Shown here: positions 1-8,688 of the stretch, piece after piece
Position numbering within the stretch: position 1 is the first letter of the stretch
How the letters are laid out: the number at the start of each line of letters is the position of its first letter
Assembly: GCA_001704765.1 (NCBI GenBank)
Contig: MBFK01000019.1
Coordinates: forward strand, 32,356 to 96,355
Direction of reading: 5' to 3'
DNA length: 64,000 nucleotides
DNA from: Sinorhizobium shofinae
GTDB taxonomy: Bacteria; Pseudomonadota; Alphaproteobacteria; Rhizobiales; Rhizobiaceae
Position numbers and translations under genes: made by a program
Notes under the pieces: model-generated
What the model was told of the DNA's origin: nothing
The model's input: only the letters and a program-made list of their open reading frames with translations
Databases searched by the model: none

Positions 1-1239
1 GGTCGCGAACATATCGACCAGCACGTAATCGGCCATGACCCCTGCCGAAGCGTAGCCGAGCGGGCCCGCATAACCGTTCGGCCGCAGCGTTTCCGAAGCG
101 CGCGCATAGGGCGCGTGGATCGGATCGGCGGTCCAGACCGGGTTGTTGGCGAAGGCCTTCAGCGGCTGGCAGCAATAGGCGCTCGAGCCTTCGATCCAGG
201 CATTCATCTGGTCGGCTTCCATCATGAACTTGATGTAGGCCTTGGCCGCTTCGGGATATTTGCTGTGGTTGAAGAGCAGGATCGAGCTCGTCTGGTGAAG
301 CTCGACGCTCTGGCCAACCGGGCCGATCGGGAAGTTGGTCGTGCGGATATCCGCCGCCAGCTCGGCGAGCGCAGCGTCCTTCTTGGCAGCATAATAGAGC
401 GAGACGCCGTTCGCCGTCAGCGATACCTGCCCGGCGAGGAAGGCGCGGTTGTTGTTGATGTCGAGCCAGCTTTCGGTCCCGGGAATGAAGGTCTCGTAGA
501 GGGCCTTCGCATAATTGATCGCCGCCAGCGTCTCCGGGCTGTTGATGGTGACCTTGCCGCTTTCGTCGACCATCTTGCCGCCGTGGCTCCAGAGCAGCCA
601 GTGGGCGTAGTTGTTGCCGTCGCCGACCGCCTTGCCATGCGGGAAGCCGGGCGGCGTCCCCTTGGCCTTCATCGCCTTGCAGAGCTCGAGGAAGCCCGCC
701 GTGTCCTTCGGGAATTCGCTGAAGCCCGCCGCCTTCATATGACTGTCGCGGTAGCAGACGGCGTTGCCGATCGCCGTCAGCGGCATGGCGATGAACTTGT
801 CGTCGCGGGTCGCATAACCCTTCAGACCATCATACCAGCCGCCATATTTGTTGCCGAGGTAATTGGCGAGCTCGGTAACGTCGACGAGCTTGTCCGGGTA
901 TTGATGCGCATCGTCGAACCAGCACATCACCATGTCCGGACCGGAGCCGACATTCGCGGCGACGGCCGCCTTCGGGCGAATGTCCTCCCAGCTTTCCTTG
1001 TCGATGCGGACCTCGACGCCGCTCGCCTCGGTGAACTTCTTGGTGTTGGCAAGCCAGGCCTCCTCGTCGCCCTTGACGAAGGGGGTCCACCTCAGAAGCC
1101 TGAGGCTTGCGCCTTCTTCCGGTTTGTAGCTCGGCTCGGCGGCTTGCGCGAAGGATGGGCGGACCGCGAGCGGCGATAGGCCTGCTATACCGGCAAGCGC
1201 CGCGGAACCTGCGAGAAAGTCACGTCTCTTTATCGGCAT
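1..1239 (-). CDS. ABC transporter substrate-binding protein, sugar/acid type (3' end cut by window)
   Basis: This is a periplasmic binding protein of the carbohydrate (extracellular solute-binding family 1) type. The reading frame is open from the ATG at 1239 to the window edge, giving 413 residues, so little of the C-terminus is missing for this family. The N-terminus has a twin-arginine start (MPIKRRDFLAG) with an alanine-rich hydrophobic stretch ending near SFAQA, a likely Tat signal. A GGAGG ribosome site precedes the start. It follows an ATPase gene in the same direction; permease genes would be expected beyond position 1. The tetronate enzymes just upstream suggest a sugar-acid ligand, but the sequence alone does not prove it. 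Confidence 0.85.
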   Translation of the reverse strand, partial: MPIKRRDFLAGSAALAGIAGLSPLAVRPSFAQAAEPSYKPEEGASLRLLRWTPFVKGDEEAWLANTKKFTEASGVEVRIDKESWEDIRPKAAVAANVGSGPDMVMCWFDDAHQYPDKLVDVTELANYLGNKYGGWYDGLKGYATRDDKFIAMPLTAIGNAVCYRDSHMKAAGFSEFPKDTAGFLELCKAMKAKGTPPGFPHGKAVGDGNNYAHWLLWSHGGKMVDESGKVTINSPETLAAINYAKALYETFIPGTESWLDINNNRAFLAGQVSLTANGVSLYYAAKKDAALAELAADIRTTNFPIGPVGQSVELHQTSSILLFNHSKYPEAAKAYIKFMMEADQMNAWIEGSSAYCCQPLKAFANNPVWTADPIHAPYARASETLRPNGYAGPLGYASAGVMADYVLVDMFAT

Positions 1240-1386
1240 TGGTACTCCTCCTTGAAACAGCGGGAGCATTTCTTCCGGCATTCGCCGTCCCGCTTGGCAA
1301 ATGCGGCAACCCCGATGCCCGGCCATTGCCTGGCACCACCCGCGCGGCATCGAGGAAGGCTCCTCTCCTTCCCCTCCGCTCGGGCA

Positions 1387-2454
1387 TCAGTCGAACAATC
1401 GTCGTCCGGTTTCGGCGTCGAAAAGGTGAACATGAGCGCCGTCGATCGCCAGGCGGATCGTCTCGCCGGGTTTGGCATTCACCCTTTCGCGAAAGACACA
1501 GGTCACGTCGTTGCCGCCGAGCTTGGCGATCATCTGCGTTTCGTAGCCGGTCGGCTCGATCACCACGACCTCGGCGGGCAGACCGTTCGGGTCGAGCGAC
1601 ATGTATTCGGGCCGGAGGCCATAGACGAGATCGCGGCCCCGGGCGGCCGCAGTTGGCCGGGCGACGGGAAGCGCCGTGCCGTTCGCGGTCATGAAGGCCG
1701 TCGGATCTTCGGGGTGAAGCCGGCCGCGGATCATGTTCATTGCCGGCGAGCCGATGAAGCCGGCGACGAAGAGATTGGCCGGATGGTCGTAGAGATCGAG
1801 CGGCGCGCCGAGCTGCTCGACGATGCCGTCATGCATGACAACGATCTTATCGGCCATAGTCATCGCCTCGATCTGGTCATGGGTGACATAGACCGTCGTC
1901 GTCTTCAGCCGCTGGTGCAACTCCTTGATCTCGGCACGCATGGCGACGCGCAGCTTCGCGTCGAGGTTCGAGAGCGGTTCGTCGAACAGGAACACCTGCG
2001 GGTCGCGCACGATCGCCCGGCCCATGGCAACGCGCTGGCGCTGGCCACCGGAAAGCTGGCGCGGATAGCGGTCGAGCAGTTTCGAGAGCCCCAGGATTTC
2101 CGCCGCCACGCCGACCCGCTTGTCGATCTCCGCCTTCGGCGTCCGTGCCAGCATCAGCGAGAAGGCCATATTGTCGGCGACCGTCATATGCGGATAGAGC
2201 GCGTAGTTCTGGAACACCATGGCAATGTCCCGGTCTTTGGGAGGCAGCCGGTTGACGACGCGGTCGCCGATGCGGATCTCTCCCGCCGTGATGTTCTCGA
2301 GACCCGCCAGCATCCTGAGCAAGGTCGATTTTCCGCAGCCGGACGGACCGACGAGAATGACGAACTCGCCGTCCTCGATTTCGATGTTTACGCCCTTGAT
2401 GATGGGAAAGGCCCCGAAGGATTTCCGGACATCGACAAAATCCACGCCTGCCAT
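1387..2454 (-). CDS. ABC transporter ATP-binding protein (UgpC/MsmK class)
   Basis: This is the cytoplasmic ATPase of a carbohydrate ABC importer, 355 aa, normal length for the class. Walker A (GPSGCGKST) lies near residue 37, the Q-loop is in VFQNYALYPHM, the signature is LSGGQRQR, and Walker B with D-loop reads FLFDEPLSNLD. The C-terminal third is the regulatory TOBE/OB region. It lies between an SDR gene and the binding-protein gene on the same strand, so it probably energises the transporter whose binding protein ends at the window edge. ATPases of this class can serve several transporters. Confidence 0.93.
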   Translation of the reverse strand: MAGVDFVDVRKSFGAFPIIKGVNIEIEDGEFVILVGPSGCGKSTLLRMLAGLENITAGEIRIGDRVVNRLPPKDRDIAMVFQNYALYPHMTVADNMAFSLMLARTPKAEIDKRVGVAAEILGLSKLLDRYPRQLSGGQRQRVAMGRAIVRDPQVFLFDEPLSNLDAKLRVAMRAEIKELHQRLKTTTVYVTHDQIEAMTMADKIVVMHDGIVEQLGAPLDLYDHPANLFVAGFIGSPAMNMIRGRLHPEDPTAFMTANGTALPVARPTAAARGRDLVYGLRPEYMSLDPNGLPAEVVVIEPTGYETQMIAKLGGNDVTCVFRERVNAKPGETIRLAIDGAHVHLFDAETGRRLFD

Positions 2455-2554
2455 TTGCGTTCCTCCCAGAACTGGTTCCTGCCTCTGCCGCCGGCCGCCA
2501 ATACCCCATCCCCCGAACCCTGCGGATATTGGCGGAAGGGCAAAGGCTTTGATC

Positions 2555-3331
2555 CTATCCGCGGCCGACCAACGGCATCTTCGTCGCCATCACCGTCATC
2601 GTCAGCACGTTTGCCGTGAGCGGCAAGCTTGCCATGTAGACGACGGCCTCGGCGACATGCTCGACCGGAATCGTCGGCTCCGGCGCGATCTCGCCATTGG
2701 CCTGCAACACGCCGCTGCTCATCTTCTGCGTCATATCGGTTGCAGCATTGCCGATATCGATCTGCCCGCAGGCGATGTCGAATGGCCGCCCGTCGAGCGC
2801 CGTCGACTTGGTAAGCCCGGTGATCGCGTGCTTGGTCGCGGTGTAGGGTGCCGAATTGGGCCGGGGCGTCGTCGCCGAAATCGACCCGTTATTGATGATC
2901 CGACCGCCGCGCGGGTCCTGCGCCTTCATCAGCCGGAAAGCCTGTTGGGTGCAGAGGAAGGCGCCGGTCAGGTTCGCGGCAAGTATTGCGCTCCATTGCT
3001 CGAACGTCACCTCTTCGAGCGGAACGGGTGGCACGGTCGAACCGGCATTGTTGACAAGCAGGTCGAGCCGCCCGAACTCTGCCCGGATCGCATCGAAAAG
3101 CGCCGCAACCTGTCCGGGGTCGCCGACATCGCAGGTGATCGCCCGGACATTGCCGCCGGTTTCCGCGGCGATATCCGCCGCCGCCCTCTGCAACACATCC
3201 GGGCGGCGCCCCGTGATGACGAGGAGGTAGCCCTCGGCGCTCAGTCCCCTTGCGATCCCGCGCCCGACGCCGGAACCTCCGCCTGTCACCAGAGCGATCT
3301 TTCCATCGCCCGATCTCTTGCCTTGCGTCAT
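2555..3331 (-). CDS. Short-chain dehydrogenase/reductase (SDR)
   Basis: This is a classical SDR of 258 aa that oxidises or reduces a hydroxyl/keto substrate with NAD(P). The nucleotide-binding [10 protein letters not shown] motif is near residue 16, NNAG follows the fourth strand, and the catalytic serine and YTATK motif are present. The ATG at 3331 is chosen because it starts just ahead of the first beta strand; an earlier in-frame start would run into denD. Only one base separates its start from the denD stop, so the two are surely co-transcribed. Its place in the tetronate operon suggests a sugar-acid or sugar substrate. The exact reaction is unknown. Confidence 0.85.
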   Translation of the reverse strand: MTQGKRSGDGKIALVTGGGSGVGRGIARGLSAEGYLLVITGRRPDVLQRAAADIAAETGGNVRAITCDVGDPGQVAALFDAIRAEFGRLDLLVNNAGSTVPPVPLEEVTFEQWSAILAANLTGAFLCTQQAFRLMKAQDPRGGRIINNGSISATTPRPNSAPYTATKHAITGLTKSTALDGRPFDIACGQIDIGNAATDMTQKMSSGVLQANGEIAPEPTIPVEHVAEAVVYMASLPLTANVLTMTVMATKMPLVGRG

Positions 3332-3332
3332 G

Positions 3333-4316
3333 TCAGATCTTCCCCCCGAGTTCGTCCTCGATATGGATCCGGATGATCTCGTCGAAGCTGCTTTCGGCCG
3401 TAAAGCCCAGTTCCCGAGCACGGCGCGCATCGAAATTCGTCGGCCAGCCGGCGACGATCGCGCTGATGACCGGGTCCGGTTCGCGGCGAATGAGGCTCAC
3501 GGCCTTCGGGCCGGCAATGCGCTTCAGCGCCTCGATCTCCTCGCCCACGAGCGCGGATAATCCCGGCATGGTCAGATTGCGCCGCGGGCCGATCCGGCCT
3601 GTATCCATTCGCGCGGCGTCGACGAAGAAGCCCACGGCCGATCGCGGGCTTGCGAACCAGTGCCGAACGTTTTCATCGACTGGAAGCGTGGCCTCCTGCC
3701 CGGCGAGCGGCTCGCGCAGGATGTTGGAGAAGAAGCCGGATGCCGCCTTGTTCGGCTTGCCCGGTCGGATGCAGATGGTCGGCAGGCGGATGCCGATACC
3801 GTCGAAGAAGCCGCGCCGCGAATAATCGGCAAGCAGCAATTCGCAGATCGCTTTCTGCGTGCCATAGCTCGTCAGCGGCGTCGTAAAGAACTCGTCGCCG
3901 ATCTTTTCCGGGAACGGCTGGCCAAAGACGGCAATCGAGGAAGCGAAAATGAGACGCGGCGAATAGTGCTCGCGTTGACCCTCCCGGCGGATGGCCTCGA
4001 AGAGCGCTCGCGTCCCGTCGAGATTGACGCGATAGCCCTTGTCGAAATCTGCCTCGGCCTCGCCCGAAACGATCGCCGCGAGGTGAAAGATGACGTCCGG
4101 CCGTGTCGCGACGAGCTGCTCGGTGCTGCCTTCCGATGAGAGATCGAGCGCCAGCGCCGTCGAGATTGCGGAATACGCCGCGGCAATCGGAGGTTCGATC
4201 ACGTCCACCAAGGTCAGCCGGGCGATCTCATAACCGAGGGCGCCCGGCTCGGCCGCCAGTTTCTCGACGAGTTTCCGGCCGATCATGCCGGCCGCACCAA
4301 TGATCATCACATGCAT
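3333..4316 (-). CDS. denD: NAD-dependent epimerase/dehydratase family protein, probable D-erythronate dehydrogenase
   Basis: This extended SDR (327 aa) begins [15 protein letters not shown], with the GxxGxxG nucleotide motif at the extreme N-terminus. ASSIAVFG and the SYGTQK catalytic Tyr/Lys motif follow. D-erythronate 2-dehydrogenases of the tetronate pathway belong to this family. Together with otnC, otnI, otnK and ltnD in this window, the best reading is DenD, which oxidises D-erythronate to 2-oxo-tetronate. The start at 4316 is preferred over an in-frame upstream start because it fits the family N-terminus. It lies 35 bp after gntR and abuts the SDR gene. Confidence 0.72.
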   Translation of the reverse strand: MHVMIIGAAGMIGRKLVEKLAAEPGALGYEIARLTLVDVIEPPIAAAYSAISTALALDLSSEGSTEQLVATRPDVIFHLAAIVSGEAEADFDKGYRVNLDGTRALFEAIRREGQREHYSPRLIFASSIAVFGQPFPEKIGDEFFTTPLTSYGTQKAICELLLADYSRRGFFDGIGIRLPTICIRPGKPNKAASGFFSNILREPLAGQEATLPVDENVRHWFASPRSAVGFFVDAARMDTGRIGPRRNLTMPGLSALVGEEIEALKRIAGPKAVSLIRREPDPVISAIVAGWPTNFDARRARELGFTAESSFDEIIRIHIEDELGGKI

Positions 4317-4351
4317 TCGCGGCGAACCTCCTCCGTTCGGCCACACCCGGA

Positions 4352-5128
4352 TCATTCCGGGTTGCGCGTGCCTTTGTGTTTCTGTTTCCTGCCGCTCGCG
4401 TCGACGAGCAATTCCTTCGTCGTCTGATAGATGCGCATGAGGTGTTGGTGAAAGGCCGCGACGACCGCTTCACGGTCGTGCCGCCGCAGCGCCTCGACGA
4501 TCTCGCTGTGATCCCTGTAACTGGCTTCGATCGCACCCGGGCGCGACATGGCGCTGCGCCGGTAGTCCATCATATAGGTGTAGAGGTCTGTGACAAAGTC
4601 CGAGAGCAGCGGATTGCCGCAGGCCCTGTAGATCGCCACGTGGAATTCGCGGTCGCAGATGAGGAAGCGCATTGCGTCGTCGCCGCATAGCCTCTGTGCG
4701 TCGAGCAGGCTTTCGAGCTTGTTGAGCGCCTCCTCGTCGATGTGAGCGGCGGCGTCGCCCACCACCTTCAGCTCTATATGCATTCGTGCGGCATGAACGT
4801 CCTCGAGATCATAGCTGTCGATGGCGTTCGGCGAGGCGATCGTCACCGTGACGTCGCTGAGATCGACATCGGCCACGCGGCTTCGGCTTCCTTGCGACAC
4901 CTCAATGATGCCGCGCGCCGCAAGCGTCTGAATTGCACCGCGCACCGTCTCACGGCTGACATGGAGTACGTTGGCGAGCTCCCGCTCCCCCGGCAGTTCA
5001 TCGCCGGGTCGCAACATGTTCGTCGCCACAAGAACCATCAGCTTGTCGGCAATCATCTCGCGCGCGGTGCGGCGGTCGAGGCTGCGCCCCACCTTCGGCA
5101 TCTGCGTGAGTATCGGACTGCCAGTCAT
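4352..5128 (-). CDS. GntR-family transcriptional regulator, FadR/FCD subgroup
   Basis: A DNA-binding regulator with an N-terminal winged helix (GERELANVLHVSRETVRGAIQTL, around residues 45-70) and a C-terminal all-helical FCD ligand domain with the metal-binding His residues (REFHVAIYRACGN, FHQHL). The ATG at 5128 has a GGAGG site 10 bases upstream; the GTG at 5137 is too close to that site. It is the first gene of a run continuing into denD, the SDR and the ABC genes, so it probably controls that operon and itself. A strong two-tier palindrome lies directly upstream. The ligand is likely a sugar acid, by context. Confidence 0.9.
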   Translation of the reverse strand: MTGSPILTQMPKVGRSLDRRTAREMIADKLMVLVATNMLRPGDELPGERELANVLHVSRETVRGAIQTLAARGIIEVSQGSRSRVADVDLSDVTVTIASPNAIDSYDLEDVHAARMHIELKVVGDAAAHIDEEALNKLESLLDAQRLCGDDAMRFLICDREFHVAIYRACGNPLLSDFVTDLYTYMMDYRRSAMSRPGAIEASYRDHSEIVEALRRHDREAVVAAFHQHLMRIYQTTKELLVDASGRKQKHKGTRNPE

Positions 5129-5143
5129 CGGCGCCACTCCTCC

Positions 5144-5174
5144 ACTGATCCACTGGTTGGTCCAGCAGATCAGT
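5144..5174. promoter_or_regulatory. Two-tier palindromic operator upstream of gntR
   Basis: Outer arms ACTGATC (5144-5150) and GATCAGT (5168-5174) and inner arms CTGG (5153-5156) and CCAG (5162-5165) share the same centre at 5159. The inner TGG-N5-CCA core resembles FadR-type GntR operators. It lies 16-46 bp ahead of the gntR start codon, which fits autoregulation. Binding is inferred. Confidence 0.6.
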
Positions 5175-5368
5175 AATACGAATAGAGGCCTTGAGAGAGC
5201 CTCCGGTCAAGGCCAGATCGTTGCCGCACCGCACCAAAAATGCACGCATGTCTTGTGCAATGCATCATGAGGCGCCGATGTCGCAGCCGAAAAAACGACG
5301 TACCAGATCAGGCGTAAGCGGCTGTTCCAAAAGCGATTTTTGAGGGCAGATCACCGCGAATATCGGGC

Positions 5369-6046
5369 TCAGCCGTGACCGTGCCCATCATGGTCGTGAT
5401 GCGACGGCAGATCGAGACCGAAGGTTTTGACGAGATCGGTCACCTGGCCCGGGGTGAGATAGCGCGGGTTGAGGTTGCGCAGAAGCAGGTAGAGTTTCGC
5501 CGTTTCCTCCAGTTCCTCCGTGGCAAAGACCGCCGCTTCGAGGCTGTCTCCCGCCACCACCGGCCCGTGATTGGCAAGGAGCACGGAAGAATATCTGCCG
5601 GCCAGCCCCCGGATCGCATCGGCGACCGCCGGATCGCCGGGGCGGTAGTAGGGTACCAGCGCCGTCTCGCCGGCGCGCATGAGGTAATAGGGCGTCATCG
5701 GCGGTAGCGCTGCGCGCGGATCGATCTCGGGCAGCATGGTGAGCGCGACTGCGTGGGTCGAATGGAGATGGACGATCGCACGCGCGCTGCCGCGTGACTC
5801 GTAGAGGGCCGAGTGCAGCGGAATCTCCTTCGTCGGCTTGTCGCCGGAGACAAGACGCCCCTTAGCATCGAGCCGCGAGATGCGGGCTGGGTCGAGAAAG
5901 CCGAGCGATGCGTTGGTGGGCGTCACCAGCCAGCCGCCGTCGTCGAGCCTCAGCGAGATGTTGCCGGAGGAACCCGGCGTCAGCCCGCGCTCGAACAGCG
6001 ATCGTCCGTAACGACAAATTTCCTCGCGCAGACGGCTCTCGGACAT
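5369..6046 (-). CDS. otnC: 3-oxo-tetronate 4-phosphate decarboxylase, class II aldolase family
   Basis: OtnC converts 3-oxo-tetronate 4-phosphate to dihydroxyacetone phosphate and CO2. This 225-aa class II aldolase/adducin protein has the substrate-phosphate loop GSSGNISLR, zinc ligands in IVHLHSTHA and a later His in LLANHGPV. The ATG at 6046 has AAGGA 7 bases upstream; a TTG two codons earlier lacks a site. It starts 17 bp after the lacI stop, so lacI and otnC form one unit. The tail is unusually histidine-rich (HHDHDGHGHG), possibly metal-binding. Assignment rests on the family plus the full set of partner genes nearby. Confidence 0.85.
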   Translation of the reverse strand: MSESRLREEICRYGRSLFERGLTPGSSGNISLRLDDGGWLVTPTNASLGFLDPARISRLDAKGRLVSGDKPTKEIPLHSALYESRGSARAIVHLHSTHAVALTMLPEIDPRAALPPMTPYYLMRAGETALVPYYRPGDPAVADAIRGLAGRYSSVLLANHGPVVAGDSLEAAVFATEELEETAKLYLLLRNLNPRYLTPGQVTDLVKTFGLDLPSHHDHDGHGHG

Positions 6047-6063
6047 TGGCAAATCCTTTCAGT

Positions 6064-7068
6064 TCAGGCGGTTGCGCCTTCGACCAGTTCGAAGCCGAGA
6101 TCGACCACCTGGGGCGGCGCGTTCGTGACGACGAGTTCCGCCGCCAATTGCCCCGTCTCAACGCGAGGGGTGCGAATGGTTGACAACGGCTGCGGCGTCA
6201 CCCGTCCGATATCGAGGCCGTTGTAACCGAAGATCGCCAGTTGCGAGGGAACCGAAATCCCGCGCGCCAGGCAGTGAAAATAGCCGCCGAGCGCCATATC
6301 GTCGTTCGAAAAATAGACCGCGTCGAGATTGGCACGTCTGGCGAGCAGTCGCTCCAGGCCCAGTCGTCCGCTTTCCACCGACGACGCGCCGGAACAGATC
6401 TCCCGATCGAGCAGTGGAAAGCCGGCAGAAGCGAGCGTTTCGCAGAAGCCGGCAAAGCGCTTGCCGGCGCGGGTATCGCGATCGAGGTCATGCCCGACAT
6501 AACCAATCCGGCGATAGCCGCGTTTCAGCAGGAATTCGGCACTTTCGCGCCCGGCCGCACGATTGGAAAAACCGACTGCCAGATCGAGCGCCGTGCCATC
6601 GACATCGAGCACTTCCACGACCCGGCAACCGCTCGCGCGCAGCATCTTCAGCGTGCCTTCCGTGTGTTCGAAGCCGGCAAGCATTACCGCCGTCGGCCGC
6701 CAGGCGAGCATCGCGGCGACAAGCGCCTCCTCGCGCTCCGGATCGTAGTCGGTCACGGAAAAGACGGCCTGATGCTTGTTCTTTTCCAAAACGCCGCTTG
6801 CCCCACGCAACACGTCGGGGAAGACGATATTGGAGAGCGAAGGAATCACGAAGGCAACGAGGCGCGATCCGGCAGAAGCGAGCGTTCCCGCGATCCGGTT
6901 CGGCACATAGCCGAGCCGCTCGACGGCCTCCATCACCCGCTCCCTTGCCTTATGCGAAAACGAACCTTCGTTTCGCAGGACGCGCGAAACCGTGCTCTCG
7001 CCAACACCGGCGGCTTCGGCGACCTCCGCAAGCGTCACCGCGCTCTGCTGCTTGAAATCGATATCCAC
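6064..7068 (-). CDS. LacI-family transcriptional regulator
   Basis: A repressor with an N-terminal helix-turn-helix (VTLAEVAEAAGVGESTVSRVLR, about residues 10-32) followed by the hinge helix and a periplasmic-binding-protein-like ligand domain, 334 aa. The GTG at 7068 is chosen because it places the helix-turn-helix at the expected distance; the frame stays open upstream to 7263, but that stretch overlaps the operators and matches nothing in the family. It is divergent from the MFS-ltnD-otnI-otnK operon and followed by otnC. Three palindromes between the divergent genes are its likely targets. The effector is probably a tetronate or oxo-tetronate. Confidence 0.9.
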   Translation of the reverse strand: MDIDFKQQSAVTLAEVAEAAGVGESTVSRVLRNEGSFSHKARERVMEAVERLGYVPNRIAGTLASAGSRLVAFVIPSLSNIVFPDVLRGASGVLEKNKHQAVFSVTDYDPEREEALVAAMLAWRPTAVMLAGFEHTEGTLKMLRASGCRVVEVLDVDGTALDLAVGFSNRAAGRESAEFLLKRGYRRIGYVGHDLDRDTRAGKRFAGFCETLASAGFPLLDREICSGASSVESGRLGLERLLARRANLDAVYFSNDDMALGGYFHCLARGISVPSQLAIFGYNGLDIGRVTPQPLSTIRTPRVETGQLAAELVVTNAPPQVVDLGFELVEGATA

Positions 7069-7159
7069 CGTTCGACCTGACTCTCTGGCTGCGGCCGACC
7101 GCCGCAACGCTCCCCCCGGCGTCGGCGCTTCGCCTTCGAATCCAGATACGCCATTTTTT

Positions 7160-7229
7160 TTGGCAGCGCTACCAATTTTGGCTTGGCAGCGCTGCCAAAG
7201 TGGCATACAGAAAAGTGGCAGCGCTGCCA
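7160..7229. promoter_or_regulatory. Three LacI-type operators between lacI and the MFS gene
   Basis: Three near-identical palindromes: TTGGCAGCGCTACCAA (7160-7175), TTGGCAGCGCTGCCAA (7183-7198) and TGGCAGCGCTGCCA (7216-7229). All have the CG centre usual for LacI/GalR sites. Centres are 23 and 32 bp apart. The second and third are perfect; the first has one broken pair. They lie between the divergent starts at 7068 and 7297, so one set of sites could control both directions. Confidence 0.85.
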
Positions 7230-7296
7230 TTTGGCGCCCGCGCACCGTCGGAGAAATTTGCAAGAAAGCCCGGCGAAACTAGTGGAGGAGGAAATC

Positions 7297-8613
7297 ATGA
7301 CCCTGGAAACCCCGGCGCCCATGGATGGCGTCTATTCGGAGCGGTCGGTGGAGGATCGCGCCTATAGCAAGGTGTTTTGGAGAATTATCCCGTTTCTGAT
7401 GCTATGCTACGTGGTCGCCTATCTCGATCGCGTCAATGTCGGTTTCGCCAAACTGCAGATGTCGAGCGAGCTTGGCCTCTCGGAAGCGGCATACGGCATT
7501 GGTGCCGGCATTTTCTTCATCGGCTATTTTCTGTTCGAGGTGCCGAGCAACGTCATCCTCAACAAGGTCGGCGCCCGCGTGTGGATCGCCCGCATCATGC
7601 TCACCTGGGGCGTCATCTCCGCCGCGTTCATGTTCACCACCTCTGAAACCGTGTTCTACATCCTGCGCTTCCTGCTGGGTGTAGCCGAGGCAGGGTTCTT
7701 CCCCGGGATCATCCTTTATCTGACGACCTGGTATCCGGCGCATCGTCGCGGCAAGATCATCACCACCTTCATGTCGGCAATCCCGATCTCGTCCATTTTC
7801 GGCAATCCGCTTTCCGGCCTGCTGATGGACAGTTTCCACGGAACGCATGGCCTTTCCGGCTGGCAGTGGATGTTCCTGATCGAAGCGGTTCCGGCGATCG
7901 TTTTCGGTGTCGCCACCTTCCTCTATCTTGACGACACGATCGGTCACGCGAAGTGGCTGACGAAGGAGGAAAAGAAGGTGCTGGCCGCCAATATCGACGC
8001 CGAGAACCGGACCAAATCGTCGAGCCCGCACAGCGTCGCCGAGACCCTGACCGACCCGCGCGTCTGGCTCATGTGCCTCATCTATTTCTGCTTCGTGCTC
8101 GGACAATACGGGCTGAATTTCTGGATGCCGACGCTCGTGAAGGCAACCGGGGTGACCGGAAACCTGAATATCGGCCTGATTTCCGCAATCCCCTATATCT
8201 GCACCTTCGTCGCCATGCTTGCGCTCGGACGCTCCTCGGACCGGTTCCGCGAACGGCGCTGGCATCTCGTCGTCCCGGCCGTCATTGCTGCCGGCGCCTT
8301 TGTCGCGGCGACCATGGCAACGAGCACTGCGCTGGCGATCGTCTGCCTCTCGCTCGCTGCCGCCGGCGCCATCAGTTGCGCACCGCTCTTCTGGTCGCTC
8401 CCGACGGCTTTCCTTGCCGGGACAGGGGCCGCGGCCGGCATCGCCTGGATCAACTCGGTCGGCAATCTCGCCGGTTTCCTCGGGCCATTCCTGGTCGGTT
8501 ATCTCAAGGACTTCACCGGCAGCAACAGCGCGGGAATGTATCTCCTGGCCGCAGCACTCGTCATCGGTTCGCTGGCCGTGCTGGCGGTTCCCGCGAAGAC
8601 CGTGAACCGGTAA
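7297..8613 (+). CDS. MFS transporter, anion:cation symporter (tartrate/galactonate-like) family
   Basis: An inner-membrane carrier of 438 aa with about 12 hydrophobic helices. FLMLCYVVAYLDRVNVGFAK in helix 1 is the signature of the anion:cation symporter branch that takes up sugar acids such as galactonate and tartrate. The ATG at 7297 has a perfect GGAGGAGG site; the upstream extension of the frame runs through the operators and is not real. It leads the operon with ltnD, otnI and otnK, so L-threonate or a related tetronate is the likely substrate. Confidence 0.9.
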   Translation: MTLETPAPMDGVYSERSVEDRAYSKVFWRIIPFLMLCYVVAYLDRVNVGFAKLQMSSELGLSEAAYGIGAGIFFIGYFLFEVPSNVILNKVGARVWIARIMLTWGVISAAFMFTTSETVFYILRFLLGVAEAGFFPGIILYLTTWYPAHRRGKIITTFMSAIPISSIFGNPLSGLLMDSFHGTHGLSGWQWMFLIEAVPAIVFGVATFLYLDDTIGHAKWLTKEEKKVLAANIDAENRTKSSSPHSVAETLTDPRVWLMCLIYFCFVLGQYGLNFWMPTLVKATGVTGNLNIGLISAIPYICTFVAMLALGRSSDRFRERRWHLVVPAVIAAGAFVAATMATSTALAIVCLSLAAAGAISCAPLFWSLPTAFLAGTGAAAGIAWINSVGNLAGFLGPFLVGYLKDFTGSNSAGMYLLAAALVIGSLAVLAVPAKTVNR

Positions 8614-8688
8614 GCTTCAAATCGGCACCGCTGGATACCCCCTGGCCGGCGGTGCTCCCTTGCCCTATCTGAGCTGGAGAATCTCTTC

